A DNA stretch of 64,000 nt from Streptomyces sp. NBC_00775 (GTDB lineage: Bacteria; Actinomycetota; Actinomycetes; Streptomycetales; Streptomycetaceae): assembly GCF_036347135.1 (NCBI RefSeq), contig NZ_CP108938.1, positions 1,426,001 to 1,490,000 on the forward strand, written 5' to 3'. The position numbers were made by a program, and so were the translations under genes. The notes beneath the pieces are model-generated. The model had not been told where the DNA came from. It did not search any database and saw only the letters and a list, made by a program, of their open reading frames with translations. This document shows, piece by piece, positions 1-8,459 of the stretch (position 1 is the first letter of the stretch; every line of letters starts with the position of its first letter).

Positions 1-535
1 CGCGGCCCAGCTCCATCGACCAGGTACGGGCCATGGCGGCGATGCCCGCCTTCGCGGCGGCGTAGTTCGTCTGGCCGAAGTTGCCGCGCTGCCCGGCCGG
101 CGAGCCGACCAGGATCAGGCTGCCGCCCTCGCCCTGCTCGCGCATCCGCACGGCGGCGGCGCGGGCGCAGGTGAAGGTGCCCTTGAGGTGGGTGGTGATC
201 ACCGCGTCGAAGTCCTCGTCGGTCATCTTCCACAGGACCTTGTCGCGCAGGATGCCCGCGTTGGTCACCAGGATGTCGAGCCGTCCGAACTCCTCCACGG
301 CACGGTTGACCAGGCGGTCGGCGGCCTCGCTGGTGCCGACCGGGACCACCTCGGCCACGGCGGTGCCGCCCGCCTCGGTGATCGCCTTGACGGCCTGCTC
401 GGCGACGGCCTCGTCGACGTCGTTGACGACCACGGAGGCTCCGGCGGCGGCGAGAGCGTGCGCGTAGGCCAGGCCGAGGCCACGGCCCGAGCCGGTGACG
501 ACGGCGACCTTGCCGGTGAGATCGATGCTGGGCAC
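1..535 (-). CDS. SDR-family NAD(P)-dependent oxidoreductase (3' part missing)
   Basis: Short-chain dehydrogenase/reductase, probably a cytosolic NAD(P)H-dependent ketone/alcohol oxidoreductase. The GTG start gives an N-terminal Rossmann strand with the glycine motif VVTGSGRGLG at about residues 11-20. The active-site motif NYAAAKAG (YxxxK) lies close to the left window edge, so the C-terminal substrate-binding end is outside the window. It is transcribed away from the MarR gene at 716, and the intergenic DNA between them carries a repeated operator-like motif, so the MarR protein probably controls it. Family is certain; substrate is not deducible. Confidence 0.9.
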   Translation of the reverse strand, partial: MPSIDLTGKVAVVTGSGRGLGLAYAHALAAAGASVVVNDVDEAVAEQAVKAITEAGGTAVAEVVPVGTSEAADRLVNRAVEEFGRLDILVTNAGILRDKVLWKMTDEDFDAVITTHLKGTFTCARAAAVRMREQGEGGSLILVGSPAGQRGNFGQTNYAAAKAGIAAMARTWSMELGR

Positions 536-604
536 GACGGTGTCCCTTCGAGAAGCAGATGCGGCTACGAGAAGCAGGTGCGGCTACGAGATCGAAGCTA
601 AGGA

Positions 605-632
605 CAATAATTGTTGACGTCAATAGTTGTTG
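605..632. promoter_or_regulatory. Direct repeat/palindrome, candidate MarR operator
   Basis: CAATAATTGTTG (605-616) and CAATAGTTGTTG (621-632) form an 11/12 direct repeat with a 16-bp period. The junction contains the perfect palindrome TTGACGTCAA (614-623). The AT-rich patch sits in the divergent SDR/MarR intergenic region, where MarR proteins usually bind. Confidence 0.55.
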
Positions 633-715
633 CCGTTCGACTTGTACGCCATGCTGTTCTCGTACGGACGTCACTCCGTACCGGAGAAGGACGCAGGACC
701 GCCCCGCCCGGGGCC

Positions 716-1219
716 ATGACCAGGGAGCCCGCCATCGCCCGCCAGCCGCACGCCGCCACCCCCGCCTCCATCGACGCGCAGGAGCCGTGGATGCGCGGGC
801 TGCACGCGGACACCGGATATCTCCTGTACCGGCTGGGTCTGCGCTCGGGTCAGTTGTTCAACACGTTTCTGCAGGAGTCCGGGCTGCGCCTGCGCCACTA
901 CGCGCTGCTGCGCTTCCTGGCCACCTCCGAGGGCGCGCTCCAGCGGGAGCTGAGCACCCGGCTCGGTTATGACCCGAGCGCGATCGTCGGCCTGGTCGAC
1001 GACCTGGAGAAGCTCGGGTTCGCCGAGCGCCGCCCCTCGCCGGACGACCGCCGCAGCCGGATCGTCGTCCTGACCGAGGACGGCCGGTCCTTCCTGCGCG
1101 ACACCGACGAAGCGGGCCTGCGCGTCACCAACGATCTGCTCCAGCCCCTCGGCCCCGCCGAGCGCGAGACCCTGCACGCGCTCCTGCAACGGATCACCGA
1201 GACCGAACTCGACTCATGA
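716..1219 (+). CDS. MarR-family transcriptional regulator
   Basis: A 167-residue winged-helix regulator. Helices 'LRLRHYALLRFLATSEG' and 'LGYDPSAIVGLVDDLEKLG' form the DNA-binding core, followed by the wing 'RRPSPDDRRSRIVVLT', which is the MarR signature. I chose the ATG at 716 because the reading frame upstream of it looks non-coding; no strong ribosome site precedes it, so the start is uncertain. It is divergent from the SDR gene and overlaps the next gene by four bases (ATGA), so it is co-transcribed with the IclR regulator. MarR proteins usually sense small phenolic or drug-like ligands; the ligand here is unknown. Confidence 0.88.
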   Translation: MTREPAIARQPHAATPASIDAQEPWMRGLHADTGYLLYRLGLRSGQLFNTFLQESGLRLRHYALLRFLATSEGALQRELSTRLGYDPSAIVGLVDDLEKLGFAERRPSPDDRRSRIVVLTEDGRSFLRDTDEAGLRVTNDLLQPLGPAERETLHALLQRITETELDS

Positions 1220-1983
1220 CCACCCTGTCCGCGCCCGACCGTCTGCTCGCCGTGCTCGCCGCCTTCGACCACGAGCACCCGGCGCTGTGCCTGACGGACA
1301 TCAGCCGCCGGGCCGGGCTCACCCTCACCACGGCCCACCGGCTGGTCGGCGCCCTCACCGAGTGGGGCGCACTGGAGCGGGACGAAGAGGGCGTCTACCA
1401 CGTGGGCCTGCGCCTCTGGGAGATCGCGGCACTCGCCCCGCGCGGCCTGGCGCTGCGGCAGATCGCACTGCCGCACCTGGAGGACCTGTACGAAGCGACG
1501 CACGAGAACGTGCAGCTTGCCGTCCGCGACGGCTCCGAGGTCGTCTACATCGAGTGGATCTCCGGGCGCTCCGCGGTCGGCGTCCGCATCCAGGTGGGCG
1601 CCCGCTGGCCGCTGCACGCCACCGGCGTGGGGCTCGCGCTGCTCGCCCACGGCGACCCGGCGCTCCAGGACGCGTACTGCGACCGCCCGCTCGCCTCCTT
1701 CACCCCGCACACCGTCACGGATCCGGCCCGGCTGCGCCGCCTGCTCGCCGAAGTACGGCGCACGGGAGTGGCGGTGAGCAGCCGTCAGGTGACCGACGAC
1801 GCCCTGTCGGTGGCCGCTCCGGTGCGCGGGACGGGCGGGACGGTCGTCGCGGCCGTCTCGGTCGTGGTGCCCCAAGCCGACGCGCAGGTACCGGCGTTGA
1901 TCCCCGCGGTACGGCTGGCGGCGCGCGGGATATCGCGGGCGCTGGGGTGGCAGCCGCAGACCCCGGTCACGCCGGGCTCGTAG
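1216..1983 (+). CDS. IclR-family transcriptional regulator
   Basis: A 255-residue IclR protein. The N-terminal winged helix (residues 1-60) contains 'LTDISRRAGLTLTTAHRLVG', and the C-terminal effector-binding domain contains 'ENVQLAVRDGSEVVYIEWISG' and a 'RTGVAVSSRQVTDDALSVAAPV' segment typical of the family. IclR proteins usually regulate catabolism of aromatic or carboxylic acids. Its start overlaps the stop of the MarR gene, so the two regulators are translated together. A paired MarR-IclR unit opposite an SDR gene suggests control of a small catabolic locus extending left of the window. Confidence 0.9.
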   Translation: MTTLSAPDRLLAVLAAFDHEHPALCLTDISRRAGLTLTTAHRLVGALTEWGALERDEEGVYHVGLRLWEIAALAPRGLALRQIALPHLEDLYEATHENVQLAVRDGSEVVYIEWISGRSAVGVRIQVGARWPLHATGVGLALLAHGDPALQDAYCDRPLASFTPHTVTDPARLRRLLAEVRRTGVAVSSRQVTDDALSVAAPVRGTGGTVVAAVSVVVPQADAQVPALIPAVRLAARGISRALGWQPQTPVTPGS

Positions 1984-2000
1984 GGCGCCGGTATATCCCT

Positions 2001-2012
2001 CTCACCGGTGAG
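2001..2012. promoter_or_regulatory. 12-bp perfect palindrome upstream of the two-component system
   Basis: CTCACCGGTGAG lies 57 bp before the histidine-kinase start, just after the IclR stop. It is a candidate operator for the kinase/response-regulator/MMPL genes; no binding protein can be assigned. Confidence 0.35.
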
Positions 2013-2069
2013 GACTTCGCCGTGGCCCGGTCGGGATACTGGGACGGCCCTTGCCCCGAGGAGCCGCAC

Positions 2070-3311
2070 ATGTCCGTCCAGTCCTGGTTCACGCCCGACG
2101 TCTCGCGCTGGCGGGCGGTCGTCTCACGCGTACGGACGACCCACCCGTACGTCGTCGACAGCGCGCTGGCCGCGCTCGTCCTGTTCGCCGCCTCCCTGCA
2201 ATGGATGTTCCACGACGAGGGCGACGACCGGCTGTCGTGGCAGGGGTTCCTGCTGGCGGTCGGCACGGCGGTGCCGCTGGTGTGGCGGCGGCGGGCACCC
2301 TTCCTGTCCGCCTGCGCGGTGTCGGTGTTCACGCCCGCCATGGCGGTCTACCACGCGCCGCCGCCGAACGTCGCGTACGGCGGACTGGTCGCGCTCTACA
2401 CCGTGGCCGCGCTGTGCCCGCCCGCGCAGCGCCGCGTCATGCTGGTGGGCTGGCTGGTCGGTGCCGCGCTGACGATGACGGCCAAGGAGCACGCCCAGCC
2501 CTTCGAGTACGCCTTCCATCTGACGAGCTACCTCGGCGCGTACGCGCTCGGGATCCTCACCCGCGTCCAGAGCGCGTACACCGCCGCGCTGGAGGACCGG
2601 GCCCGCCGCCTGGAGCGGGAGCGCGCCTCCGACACGGCGCGGGCGACGGCGCAGGAACGGGCCCGGATCGCCCGGGACATGCACGACATCCTGGCCCACG
2701 CGGTGAGCCTGATGGTGGTGCAGGCCGAGGCCGGTCCCGTGGTCGTCCGCAGCGATCCGGAACGCGCCGAGGCGGCCTTCGACGCGATCGCGACAAGCGG
2801 ACGCGACGCGATGAGACAGCTGCGACGCATCCTCGGAGTACTCAAGGAGGAGCAGGCGAACGGGACTTCGGCCCGGCTGCCGCAGCCCGGCATCGCCGCG
2901 CTCACCGAACTCGTCGGCCAGGTGGCGCAGTCCACCGGACTGCGCGTGGACCTGCGCACGACCGGCACGCCCCGCCCGCTGCCCCCGGACACCGAGGTCG
3001 CCGCCTACCGGGTGGTCCAGGAGGCCCTCACCAACACCGTGAAGCATGCGTACGCTTCCTCGGCACGGGTCGAACTCGACTGGGCGGAGGACGCGTTGAC
3101 GCTCACGGTGACGGACGACGGGCGGGGGCCGGTGCGTTCACCGGGCGACCCGGGAGCGGTGGCCGCGCCCGGCGGTCACGGGCTGATCGGCATCCGCGAG
3201 CGGGCCGCCGCCTGCGGAGGCAGCGCGCGGTCGGGCCGCGGTCCGGGCGGCGGCTTCCAGGTCGCCGTACGCCTCCCGGCCGCCGTCGACCGGCAGGCGG
3301 CCCTGGGGTGA
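2070..3311 (+). CDS. Sensor histidine kinase (NarL/DesK type)
   Basis: A 413-residue membrane sensor kinase. The N-terminal half has about four to five hydrophobic segments (residues 28-165). A dimerisation box of the HisKA_3 type, 'RIARDMHDILAHAVSLM', places the phospho-acceptor at about His205. The C-terminal ATPase domain has the N box 'EALTNTVKHA' and G box 'DDGRGP ... GGHGLIGIRERA'. The ATG at 2070 is preceded by CGAGGAG. Its stop overlaps the GTG start of the response regulator, so they form one two-component system. The input domain is only membrane helices, suggesting it senses an envelope signal, perhaps the substrate of the MMPL exporter downstream. Confidence 0.93.
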   Translation: MSVQSWFTPDVSRWRAVVSRVRTTHPYVVDSALAALVLFAASLQWMFHDEGDDRLSWQGFLLAVGTAVPLVWRRRAPFLSACAVSVFTPAMAVYHAPPPNVAYGGLVALYTVAALCPPAQRRVMLVGWLVGAALTMTAKEHAQPFEYAFHLTSYLGAYALGILTRVQSAYTAALEDRARRLERERASDTARATAQERARIARDMHDILAHAVSLMVVQAEAGPVVVRSDPERAEAAFDAIATSGRDAMRQLRRILGVLKEEQANGTSARLPQPGIAALTELVGQVAQSTGLRVDLRTTGTPRPLPPDTEVAAYRVVQEALTNTVKHAYASSARVELDWAEDALTLTVTDDGRGPVRSPGDPGAVAAPGGHGLIGIRERAAACGGSARSGRGPGGGFQVAVRLPAAVDRQAALG

Positions 3312-3976
3312 GCATCCGCGTCGTGGTCGCGGACGACCAGGAGCTGGTCCGCAGTGGCTTCAGCATGATCCTGGAAGCACAGCAGGACATCGAGGTGGTG
3401 GCGGAAGCGGGGGACGGCCTCGAAGCCCTGGCCGCGGTACGGCGGCACACACCCGACGTACTGCTGCTGGACATCCGCATGCCGCACATGGACGGACTGG
3501 AGGCGGCCCGCCTGGTGTGCGCGGAGTCCGGCTGCAAGGTCGTCATGCTGACCACGTTCGACCTCGACGAGTACGTGTACGAGGCGCTGTACGCGGGAGC
3601 GAGCGGCTTTCTGCTCAAGGACGTCCGCCGGGACGACCTGGTGCACGCGGTCCGTGTCGTCGCGGCGGGCGACTCGCTTCTCGCGCCCTCGGTGACCCGC
3701 CGCCTGGTCGCCGACATGATCCGGCGCCGCCGCGCCGAAGCCGCCCCGGAACCCGCGCCGGCCCGCCTCGCCGCCCTCACCGCCCGCGAGGAGGAGACCC
3801 TGCGGCTGCTCGCCCGCGGTCTGTCCAACGCGGAGATCGCGACGACGCTCTTCGTGAGCGAACACACCGTCAAAACCCATGTCAGCAACGTGCTGAGCAA
3901 GCTGGGACTGCGGGACCGGGTGCAGGCGGTGATCTGCGCGTACGAGACGGGCCTGGTGACACCCGGCTCCCCCTAG
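3308..3976 (+). CDS. LuxR/NarL-family response regulator
   Basis: A 222-residue regulator with an N-terminal receiver domain (acidic pocket Asp9/Asp10, phospho-acceptor Asp55 in LLLDIRMP, conserved Lys in FLLKDV) and a C-terminal LuxR-type helix-turn-helix ('LTAREEETLRLLARGLSNAE', 'LFVSEHTVKTHVSNVLSKLG'). The GTG start overlaps the TGA of the kinase gene, so it is the cognate partner. The MMPL exporter begins 136 bp downstream and is the obvious candidate target. Confidence 0.94.
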   Translation: MSIRVVVADDQELVRSGFSMILEAQQDIEVVAEAGDGLEALAAVRRHTPDVLLLDIRMPHMDGLEAARLVCAESGCKVVMLTTFDLDEYVYEALYAGASGFLLKDVRRDDLVHAVRVVAAGDSLLAPSVTRRLVADMIRRRRAEAAPEPAPARLAALTAREEETLRLLARGLSNAEIATTLFVSEHTVKTHVSNVLSKLGLRDRVQAVICAYETGLVTPGSP

Positions 3977-3986
3977 CGAGTGAGTC

Positions 3987-4005
3987 ACGGGGGCGCCTCC
4001 CCCGT
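3987..4005 (+). terminator. Short GC hairpin after the response regulator
   Basis: ACGGGGG, loop CGCCT, CCCCCGT forms a 7-bp stem 10 bp after the stop codon. There is no U tract, so termination may be partial. Confidence 0.4.
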
Positions 4006-4112
4006 ACGACGGAGTCCCCGAAACCGCTCCCCCCGGCGATCCGGTGGCCCCCCGTCCGGCACGACGCTGAGTGGCGATGTCACCGACCGCCCCAACCGCC
4101 GGGAGGCGTACC

Positions 4113-6302
4113 GTGCTCGCCACGATCTCCCGGGCGGCGACCCGCCGCCCGCTCACCGTGATCCTCGTCTGGCTGCTCATGCTGCTGATCGGCTTCGGCC
4201 TCGGCACCGGTGTCTTCGGCCGGCTCGTCGACTCGGTGCCCGATGTCCCGGGCACCGAGTCGGACCGGGCCGCCGCCTACCTCGACCGCGTCGACACGCA
4301 CGGTGAGTCGATCACCGCCGTCGTCGCGGGCACCTCAGTCTCCGACCCCGGTCTGCGGTCCCAAGTGGAGCGCACCGTGGCCGACTTGCGTACGGTCGCG
4401 GGTGTCGCCGACGTGCCCGACCCATACACCACCCACGGCCTCACCTCCGAGGACGGTAAGGCCCTCGTCATTCCGGTGTCACTCAAGGGCGGCCTGAAGG
4501 ACGAGGACGAGAAGAAGGCCGTGGACACGGCGGCCGAGCACATCCGGCGGATCGACGCGCCCCAAGTCCACGTCAGCGGCGGCCCATTGCTCGGGCAGCA
4601 GATGGGCGGCCGTGCCCAGGAGGACGTACAGCGGGCCGAGTTGATCTCGCTCCCGGTGGTCCTGGCGCTGCTGCTCGTCGTCTTCGGCGGGCTGCGGGCC
4701 GCCGGGCTGCCCCTGCTGATCGCGATCAGCGGAGTCGCGGGCGCGTTCCTGGCGCTCTTCGCCTTCAGCCAGGTCACCGACATCTCGGTGTACGCGATCC
4801 AGGTCACCACCATGCTCGGACTCGGACTCGCCGTGGACTACGCGCTGTTGATGGTGGTCCGCTTCCGCGAGGAGCGGCGGCACACCGACGACGTCATCGA
4901 GGCCGTACACCGCACCGTCGCCGGCGCCGGGCGGACCGTCCTGTTCTCCGGGCTCACCGTGGCGGTCAGCCTCACCGGGCTGCTGGTGTTCCCCAGCCCG
5001 TTCCTGCGCAGCATGGGTCTGGCCGTGGCCGCCGTGGTCGTCGTCGACATGCTCGCCGCGGTCACTCTGCTCCCGGCGCTGCTGGCGCGCTTCGGGGCAC
5101 GCATCGCACCGGCGCGCGCACCTCGCGAGGACGCCGACTCCAAGACCGGTTCCCGTGCAGGTTCCAAGACCGCTTCCAGGACCGGCTCCAGGTTCGGCTT
5201 CGCATCCGGCGCCGGCCCCGACACCGAAGGCCGCGTCTTCGCCCGCCTCGCCCGCTTCGCCACCCACCGCCCCGTCGTCGTCCTGGCCACCCTCGTCCCG
5301 GCCCTGCTCGTCCTCGCGCTGCCCGTCGCGGGGATGAGGATCAGCATCGGAGACGCGAAGCAACTGCCCTCCACCACCGAGGCACGGCAGTTGTACGACA
5401 CCGTGGACGCCCACTTCCCGCCCGGCACCGGAGTCTCGCCGGTGACTGTGGTGGTGCGCCCCGGCGCCGCCCCGGACACCGTGGCCCGGATCCGCGCCCT
5501 CTCGGACACCAGCGACTCCCGTGCCCTTCCCGGCGGCGCCACCCTGGTGCACCTCCAGCCGACCGGCGGCGTCGACGGCAGGGCGGCGACCGATCTGGTC
5601 GAGCGGGTACGGGAGGTACGCGGGAGCGAGCCCGTCGAGGTCACCGGTGTCGCGGCCCGGCTGGTCGACTTCCGGGAGATGCTCGCCGAGCGGGCACCCT
5701 GGGCGGCGGTCACCGTTCTCGTCGGCATCTTCGCGCTGCTCTTCGCCTTCACCGGCTCGGTGCTGATCCCGCTGCGGACGATCGCGACCACGCTGCTCAG
5801 TCTGGGTGCCGCGCTCGGTGCGGTGGTCTGGGTCTTCCAGGACGGCCATCTGGCCGGGGCGCTGGGCGCCGAAGGCCTCGGCTCGCTCAGCCTGACGGCT
5901 CCGCCGCTGATCATCGCGATCGCCTTCGGACTCGCCATGGACTACGAGCTGTTCATCCTCGCCCGAATGCGCGAGACCTGGCTGAAGACCGGCGACCACC
6001 ACGAGGCCGTGGTGACCGGCCTGCGCCGCTCCGGGCGGGTGGTCAGCTGCGCCGCGCTGCTCCTCGCGATCGTCTTCGGCGCGTTCATGACCGGCGGCTT
6101 CTCCCCCATCCTGCAGATCGGCCTCGGGCTGACCCTGGCCGTCCTGATCGACGCGACCGTCGTCCGGATGCTCCTCGTACCGGCGACGATGGCGCTGCTC
6201 GGGAAGCGTGCGTGGTGGGCGCCGGGGGCGCTGCGGCGGGCGCACGACCGGTTCGGGGTGAGCGAGGAAGCAACGGCCCGGCCCCAGCTGACCGGCGTCT
6301 GA
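4113..6302 (+). CDS. MMPL-family (RND-type) exporter
   Basis: A 729-residue integral membrane protein of the MmpL/RND family, which in actinobacteria exports lipids, siderophores or drugs using the proton gradient. There is an N-terminal helix, an extracytoplasmic loop (about 40-180), five helices containing the family motif 'GLGLAVDYALLMVVRFREE', a low-complexity cytosolic linker around residues 345-370, and a second copy of the architecture with 'FGLAMDYELFILARMRE' near the C terminus. The GTG at 4113 has GGGAGG six bases upstream; in-frame GTG/ATG codons at 4071 and 4077 lack this. Likely controlled by the two-component system just upstream. Confidence 0.9.
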   Translation: MLATISRAATRRPLTVILVWLLMLLIGFGLGTGVFGRLVDSVPDVPGTESDRAAAYLDRVDTHGESITAVVAGTSVSDPGLRSQVERTVADLRTVAGVADVPDPYTTHGLTSEDGKALVIPVSLKGGLKDEDEKKAVDTAAEHIRRIDAPQVHVSGGPLLGQQMGGRAQEDVQRAELISLPVVLALLLVVFGGLRAAGLPLLIAISGVAGAFLALFAFSQVTDISVYAIQVTTMLGLGLAVDYALLMVVRFREERRHTDDVIEAVHRTVAGAGRTVLFSGLTVAVSLTGLLVFPSPFLRSMGLAVAAVVVVDMLAAVTLLPALLARFGARIAPARAPREDADSKTGSRAGSKTASRTGSRFGFASGAGPDTEGRVFARLARFATHRPVVVLATLVPALLVLALPVAGMRISIGDAKQLPSTTEARQLYDTVDAHFPPGTGVSPVTVVVRPGAAPDTVARIRALSDTSDSRALPGGATLVHLQPTGGVDGRAATDLVERVREVRGSEPVEVTGVAARLVDFREMLAERAPWAAVTVLVGIFALLFAFTGSVLIPLRTIATTLLSLGAALGAVVWVFQDGHLAGALGAEGLGSLSLTAPPLIIAIAFGLAMDYELFILARMRETWLKTGDHHEAVVTGLRRSGRVVSCAALLLAIVFGAFMTGGFSPILQIGLGLTLAVLIDATVVRMLLVPATMALLGKRAWWAPGALRRAHDRFGVSEEATARPQLTGV

Positions 6303-6382
6303 CAAGAAATTTCCTGGAGGCGCCATCCCGTGCGCGCTCTCGGACGTATCCCTCATGGGGGATGCATCGAGGAGGGAAACCT

Positions 6383-6520
6383 ATGGCGATCTTCAGTCAC
6401 CTCATTCCCGCAAAACGCCGTGACCACAAGATGGACACGACCTCAAGGCGCGACGACACCACCGGCAAGCGCCGTCATCGTCGTCACCGCCGCAATACCG
6501 GTGACGATCGTCACTGGTAA
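6383..6520 (+). CDS. Very basic 45-residue peptide, function unknown
   Basis: A small ORF with an excellent ribosome site (GAGGAGGGAAACCT before ATG). The product begins with a short hydrophobic patch (MAIFSHLIPAKRR) and then is almost all charged, with an Arg/His cluster KRRHRRHRRN and final DDRHW. It has no signal peptide or cysteine. It lies 80 bp after the MMPL gene and 73 bp before an ABC exporter, and its stop codon sits inside a stable hairpin. It may be a leader peptide that tunes the exporter, a substrate of it, or a small basic protein in its own right. I do not recognise a family. Confidence 0.55.
   Translation: MAIFSHLIPAKRRDHKMDTTSRRDDTTGKRRHRRHRRNTGDDRHW
6497..6518 (+). promoter_or_regulatory. 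Hairpin spanning the stop of the small basic ORF
   Basis: ACCGGTGAC-GATC-GTCACTGGT folds as a 9-bp stem (one G-U pair) with a four-base loop and ends at the TAA codon. At the DNA level the core GTGACGATCGTCAC is a perfect 14-bp palindrome. Possible attenuator, RNA processing site or operator ahead of the ABC exporter. Confidence 0.45.
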
Positions 6521-6539
6521 CCGCACACGGCTGAGTGGG

Positions 6540-6558
6540 CCGGAGCCGGCAACTCCGG
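6540..6558 (+). promoter_or_regulatory. Second short hairpin before the ABC exporter
   Basis: CCGGAG, loop CCGGCAA, CTCCGG is a perfect 6-bp stem 35 bp before the ABC transporter start. With the hairpin at 6497-6518 it makes two consecutive structures between peptide and exporter. Confidence 0.3.
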
Positions 6559-6593
6559 TCCGCTGAGTCCGCGATCTTCTAGGAACCCATGCC

Positions 6594-8459
6594 ATGGCGC
6601 GTGTCCCCCGGCATGTCCTGCGGCGTCTGCTGTCGGTGGGTGAGGATTCCGACGCCGTCGTCGCCGCCGCACCACCGGTGCCCCTGAGCGGGGTCTTCCG
6701 GCGTTTCTGGCCCTATACGCGCGGGGGCAGGCGCTGGCTGGTCGTCCTCCTGTGCTTCAGCCTGATCGGGCCCGTGCTCGACGGGGCCGAGGTCTGGATC
6801 TTCAAGATCGTGGTGGACGACGTGCTGGTACCGCGCGATCTGGGCCCGTTCCCCTGGATCGCGCTCGCCTACCTGGGGCTGGTCATCGGTTCCGGCGTAC
6901 TGGGCTTCGCCGACGACGTGACGTCCACCTGGGTCAGTGAGCGATTCCTGCTGGCTCTGCGGGCGGACGTGTTCCGGCATGTCCAGAGCCTCTCGCTGGG
7001 GTTCTTCGAACGACGGCGGCTGGGGGATGTGCTGTCGCGCGTCACGGGCGATGTCGACGCGGTCGAGACGTTCCTCCTGTCGGGCGTGGCGAACGCCCTC
7101 TATTACGTGGTCGAGGTGGGCGTCTTCCTCGGTCTGCTCTTCTACCTGCAGTGGGATCTGACCCTCCTCGCGCTCGTCATCGTGCCGCTGTTCTGGAGTG
7201 CGGCCCGCCACTTCTCCCGGCTGATCAAGGACGCGTCACGGGAGCGCAGACGCCGGAGCGGTTCGCTCAGCGCGGTCGCCGAGGAGTCGCTCGGCAACGT
7301 CGCCCTGGTACAGGCGTACAACCGGCAGGGCTGGGAGGAGCGCCGGTTCGAGCGCGAAAGCGTGGGCAAGTTCCGGGCGGCGATGACGTCGGCACGGATC
7401 CGCGCCGTCTACGGGCCGCTCGTCGAGATCATCGAGGTGACCGGCGCGCTGGCCGTCATGGCGCTGGGTACGTGGAAGCTGGCGCAGGGGCAGCTCACGC
7501 TGGGCGGTTTGCTGGTCTTCCTCGCGCTGATCAGCAAGCTCTACGGTCCGCTCCGCGATCTGTCCCACCTCAGCAACACGTTCTACGCTGCGTCCGCCTC
7601 CGCGGAGCGGATCATCGAGTTGCTCGACCAGCGCCCCCAGGTCGTCGAGGCCGCCGGAGCCCGGCGGCTCGGGCATGCCCGCGGAGATGTGGAGTTCGAG
7701 GGCGTCTCCTTCCGCTATCCGGGCACGTCCCGGTGGGCACTCGCAGACGTGTCGTTCCGAGCGGGGCCCGGCGAGACGATGGCGCTGGTCGGGGCGAGCG
7801 GCGCCGGCAAGTCCACCGTCGCGAAGCTGCAACTGCGCTTCTACGACCCGGATCAGGGCACGGTCCGCATCGACGGAACCGACCTGAGGGACCTGCGGCT
7901 GTCCGAGGTGCGGGACAGCGTCGCGGTGGTCCTGCAGGAGACACTGGTCTTCCACGGCACCGTGCGGGAGAACATCGCCTACGGCCGCCCGGAGGCGACG
8001 GAGGCGGACATCGTCGCCGCGGCCCGCGCCGCCGACGCCCACGCGTTCATCCGGCTGCTTCCGGAGGGCTACGACACCGTGGTGGGCCAGCACGGCCGGA
8101 CGCTGTCCGGTGGGCAGCGCCAGCGCCTCGCGATCGCCCGCGCGATGATCAGGAACGCTCCCGTGCTCCTGCTCGACGAACCGACCACCGGGCTGGACGC
8201 CCGGTCGGGTCGGCGGATCATGGAACCGCTGCGCCGACTCATGGCCGGGCGGACCACCATCGTCATCTCGCACAATCTGCTCACCGTGCGCGACGCCACC
8301 CACATCGTCGTGCTCGACCACGGCCGGGTCGTCGAGCGCGGCGCACACGAAGACCTGCTGGCGCACGGCGGGGCCTACGCCCAGCTGCACCGCCTGAACG
8401 CGGTGACCGGCCACAGCCCCTTCGCCGCCTCCCCGCCCACCGGGAAGGTACGGTCATGA
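6594..8459 (+). CDS. ABC exporter, fused membrane and ATPase domains
   Basis: A 621-residue half-transporter of the multidrug/lipid exporter type, active as a dimer. Six membrane helices lie in residues 40-330. The ATPase domain has Walker A GASGAGKST (400-408), signature LSGGQRQRLAIARAM (about 504-518), Walker B 'VLLLDEPTTGLD' and H-loop 'TIVISHNL'. The ATG at 6594 is used, though its ribosome site is only AGGAA. The stop codon overlaps the start of the kinase gene, so transporter and kinase are coupled. Whether the upstream basic peptide is a substrate is unknown. Confidence 0.93.
   Translation: MARVPRHVLRRLLSVGEDSDAVVAAAPPVPLSGVFRRFWPYTRGGRRWLVVLLCFSLIGPVLDGAEVWIFKIVVDDVLVPRDLGPFPWIALAYLGLVIGSGVLGFADDVTSTWVSERFLLALRADVFRHVQSLSLGFFERRRLGDVLSRVTGDVDAVETFLLSGVANALYYVVEVGVFLGLLFYLQWDLTLLALVIVPLFWSAARHFSRLIKDASRERRRRSGSLSAVAEESLGNVALVQAYNRQGWEERRFERESVGKFRAAMTSARIRAVYGPLVEIIEVTGALAVMALGTWKLAQGQLTLGGLLVFLALISKLYGPLRDLSHLSNTFYAASASAERIIELLDQRPQVVEAAGARRLGHARGDVEFEGVSFRYPGTSRWALADVSFRAGPGETMALVGASGAGKSTVAKLQLRFYDPDQGTVRIDGTDLRDLRLSEVRDSVAVVLQETLVFHGTVRENIAYGRPEATEADIVAAARAADAHAFIRLLPEGYDTVVGQHGRTLSGGQRQRLAIARAMIRNAPVLLLDEPTTGLDARSGRRIMEPLRRLMAGRTTIVISHNLLTVRDATHIVVLDHGRVVERGAHEDLLAHGGAYAQLHRLNAVTGHSPFAASPPTGKVRS

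Noticed and set aside
4071..4112. Upstream GTG/ATG starts for the MMPL gene
   Set aside because: No ribosome site precedes them, whereas GTG 4113 has GGGAGG at ideal spacing and begins the expected N-terminal helix.
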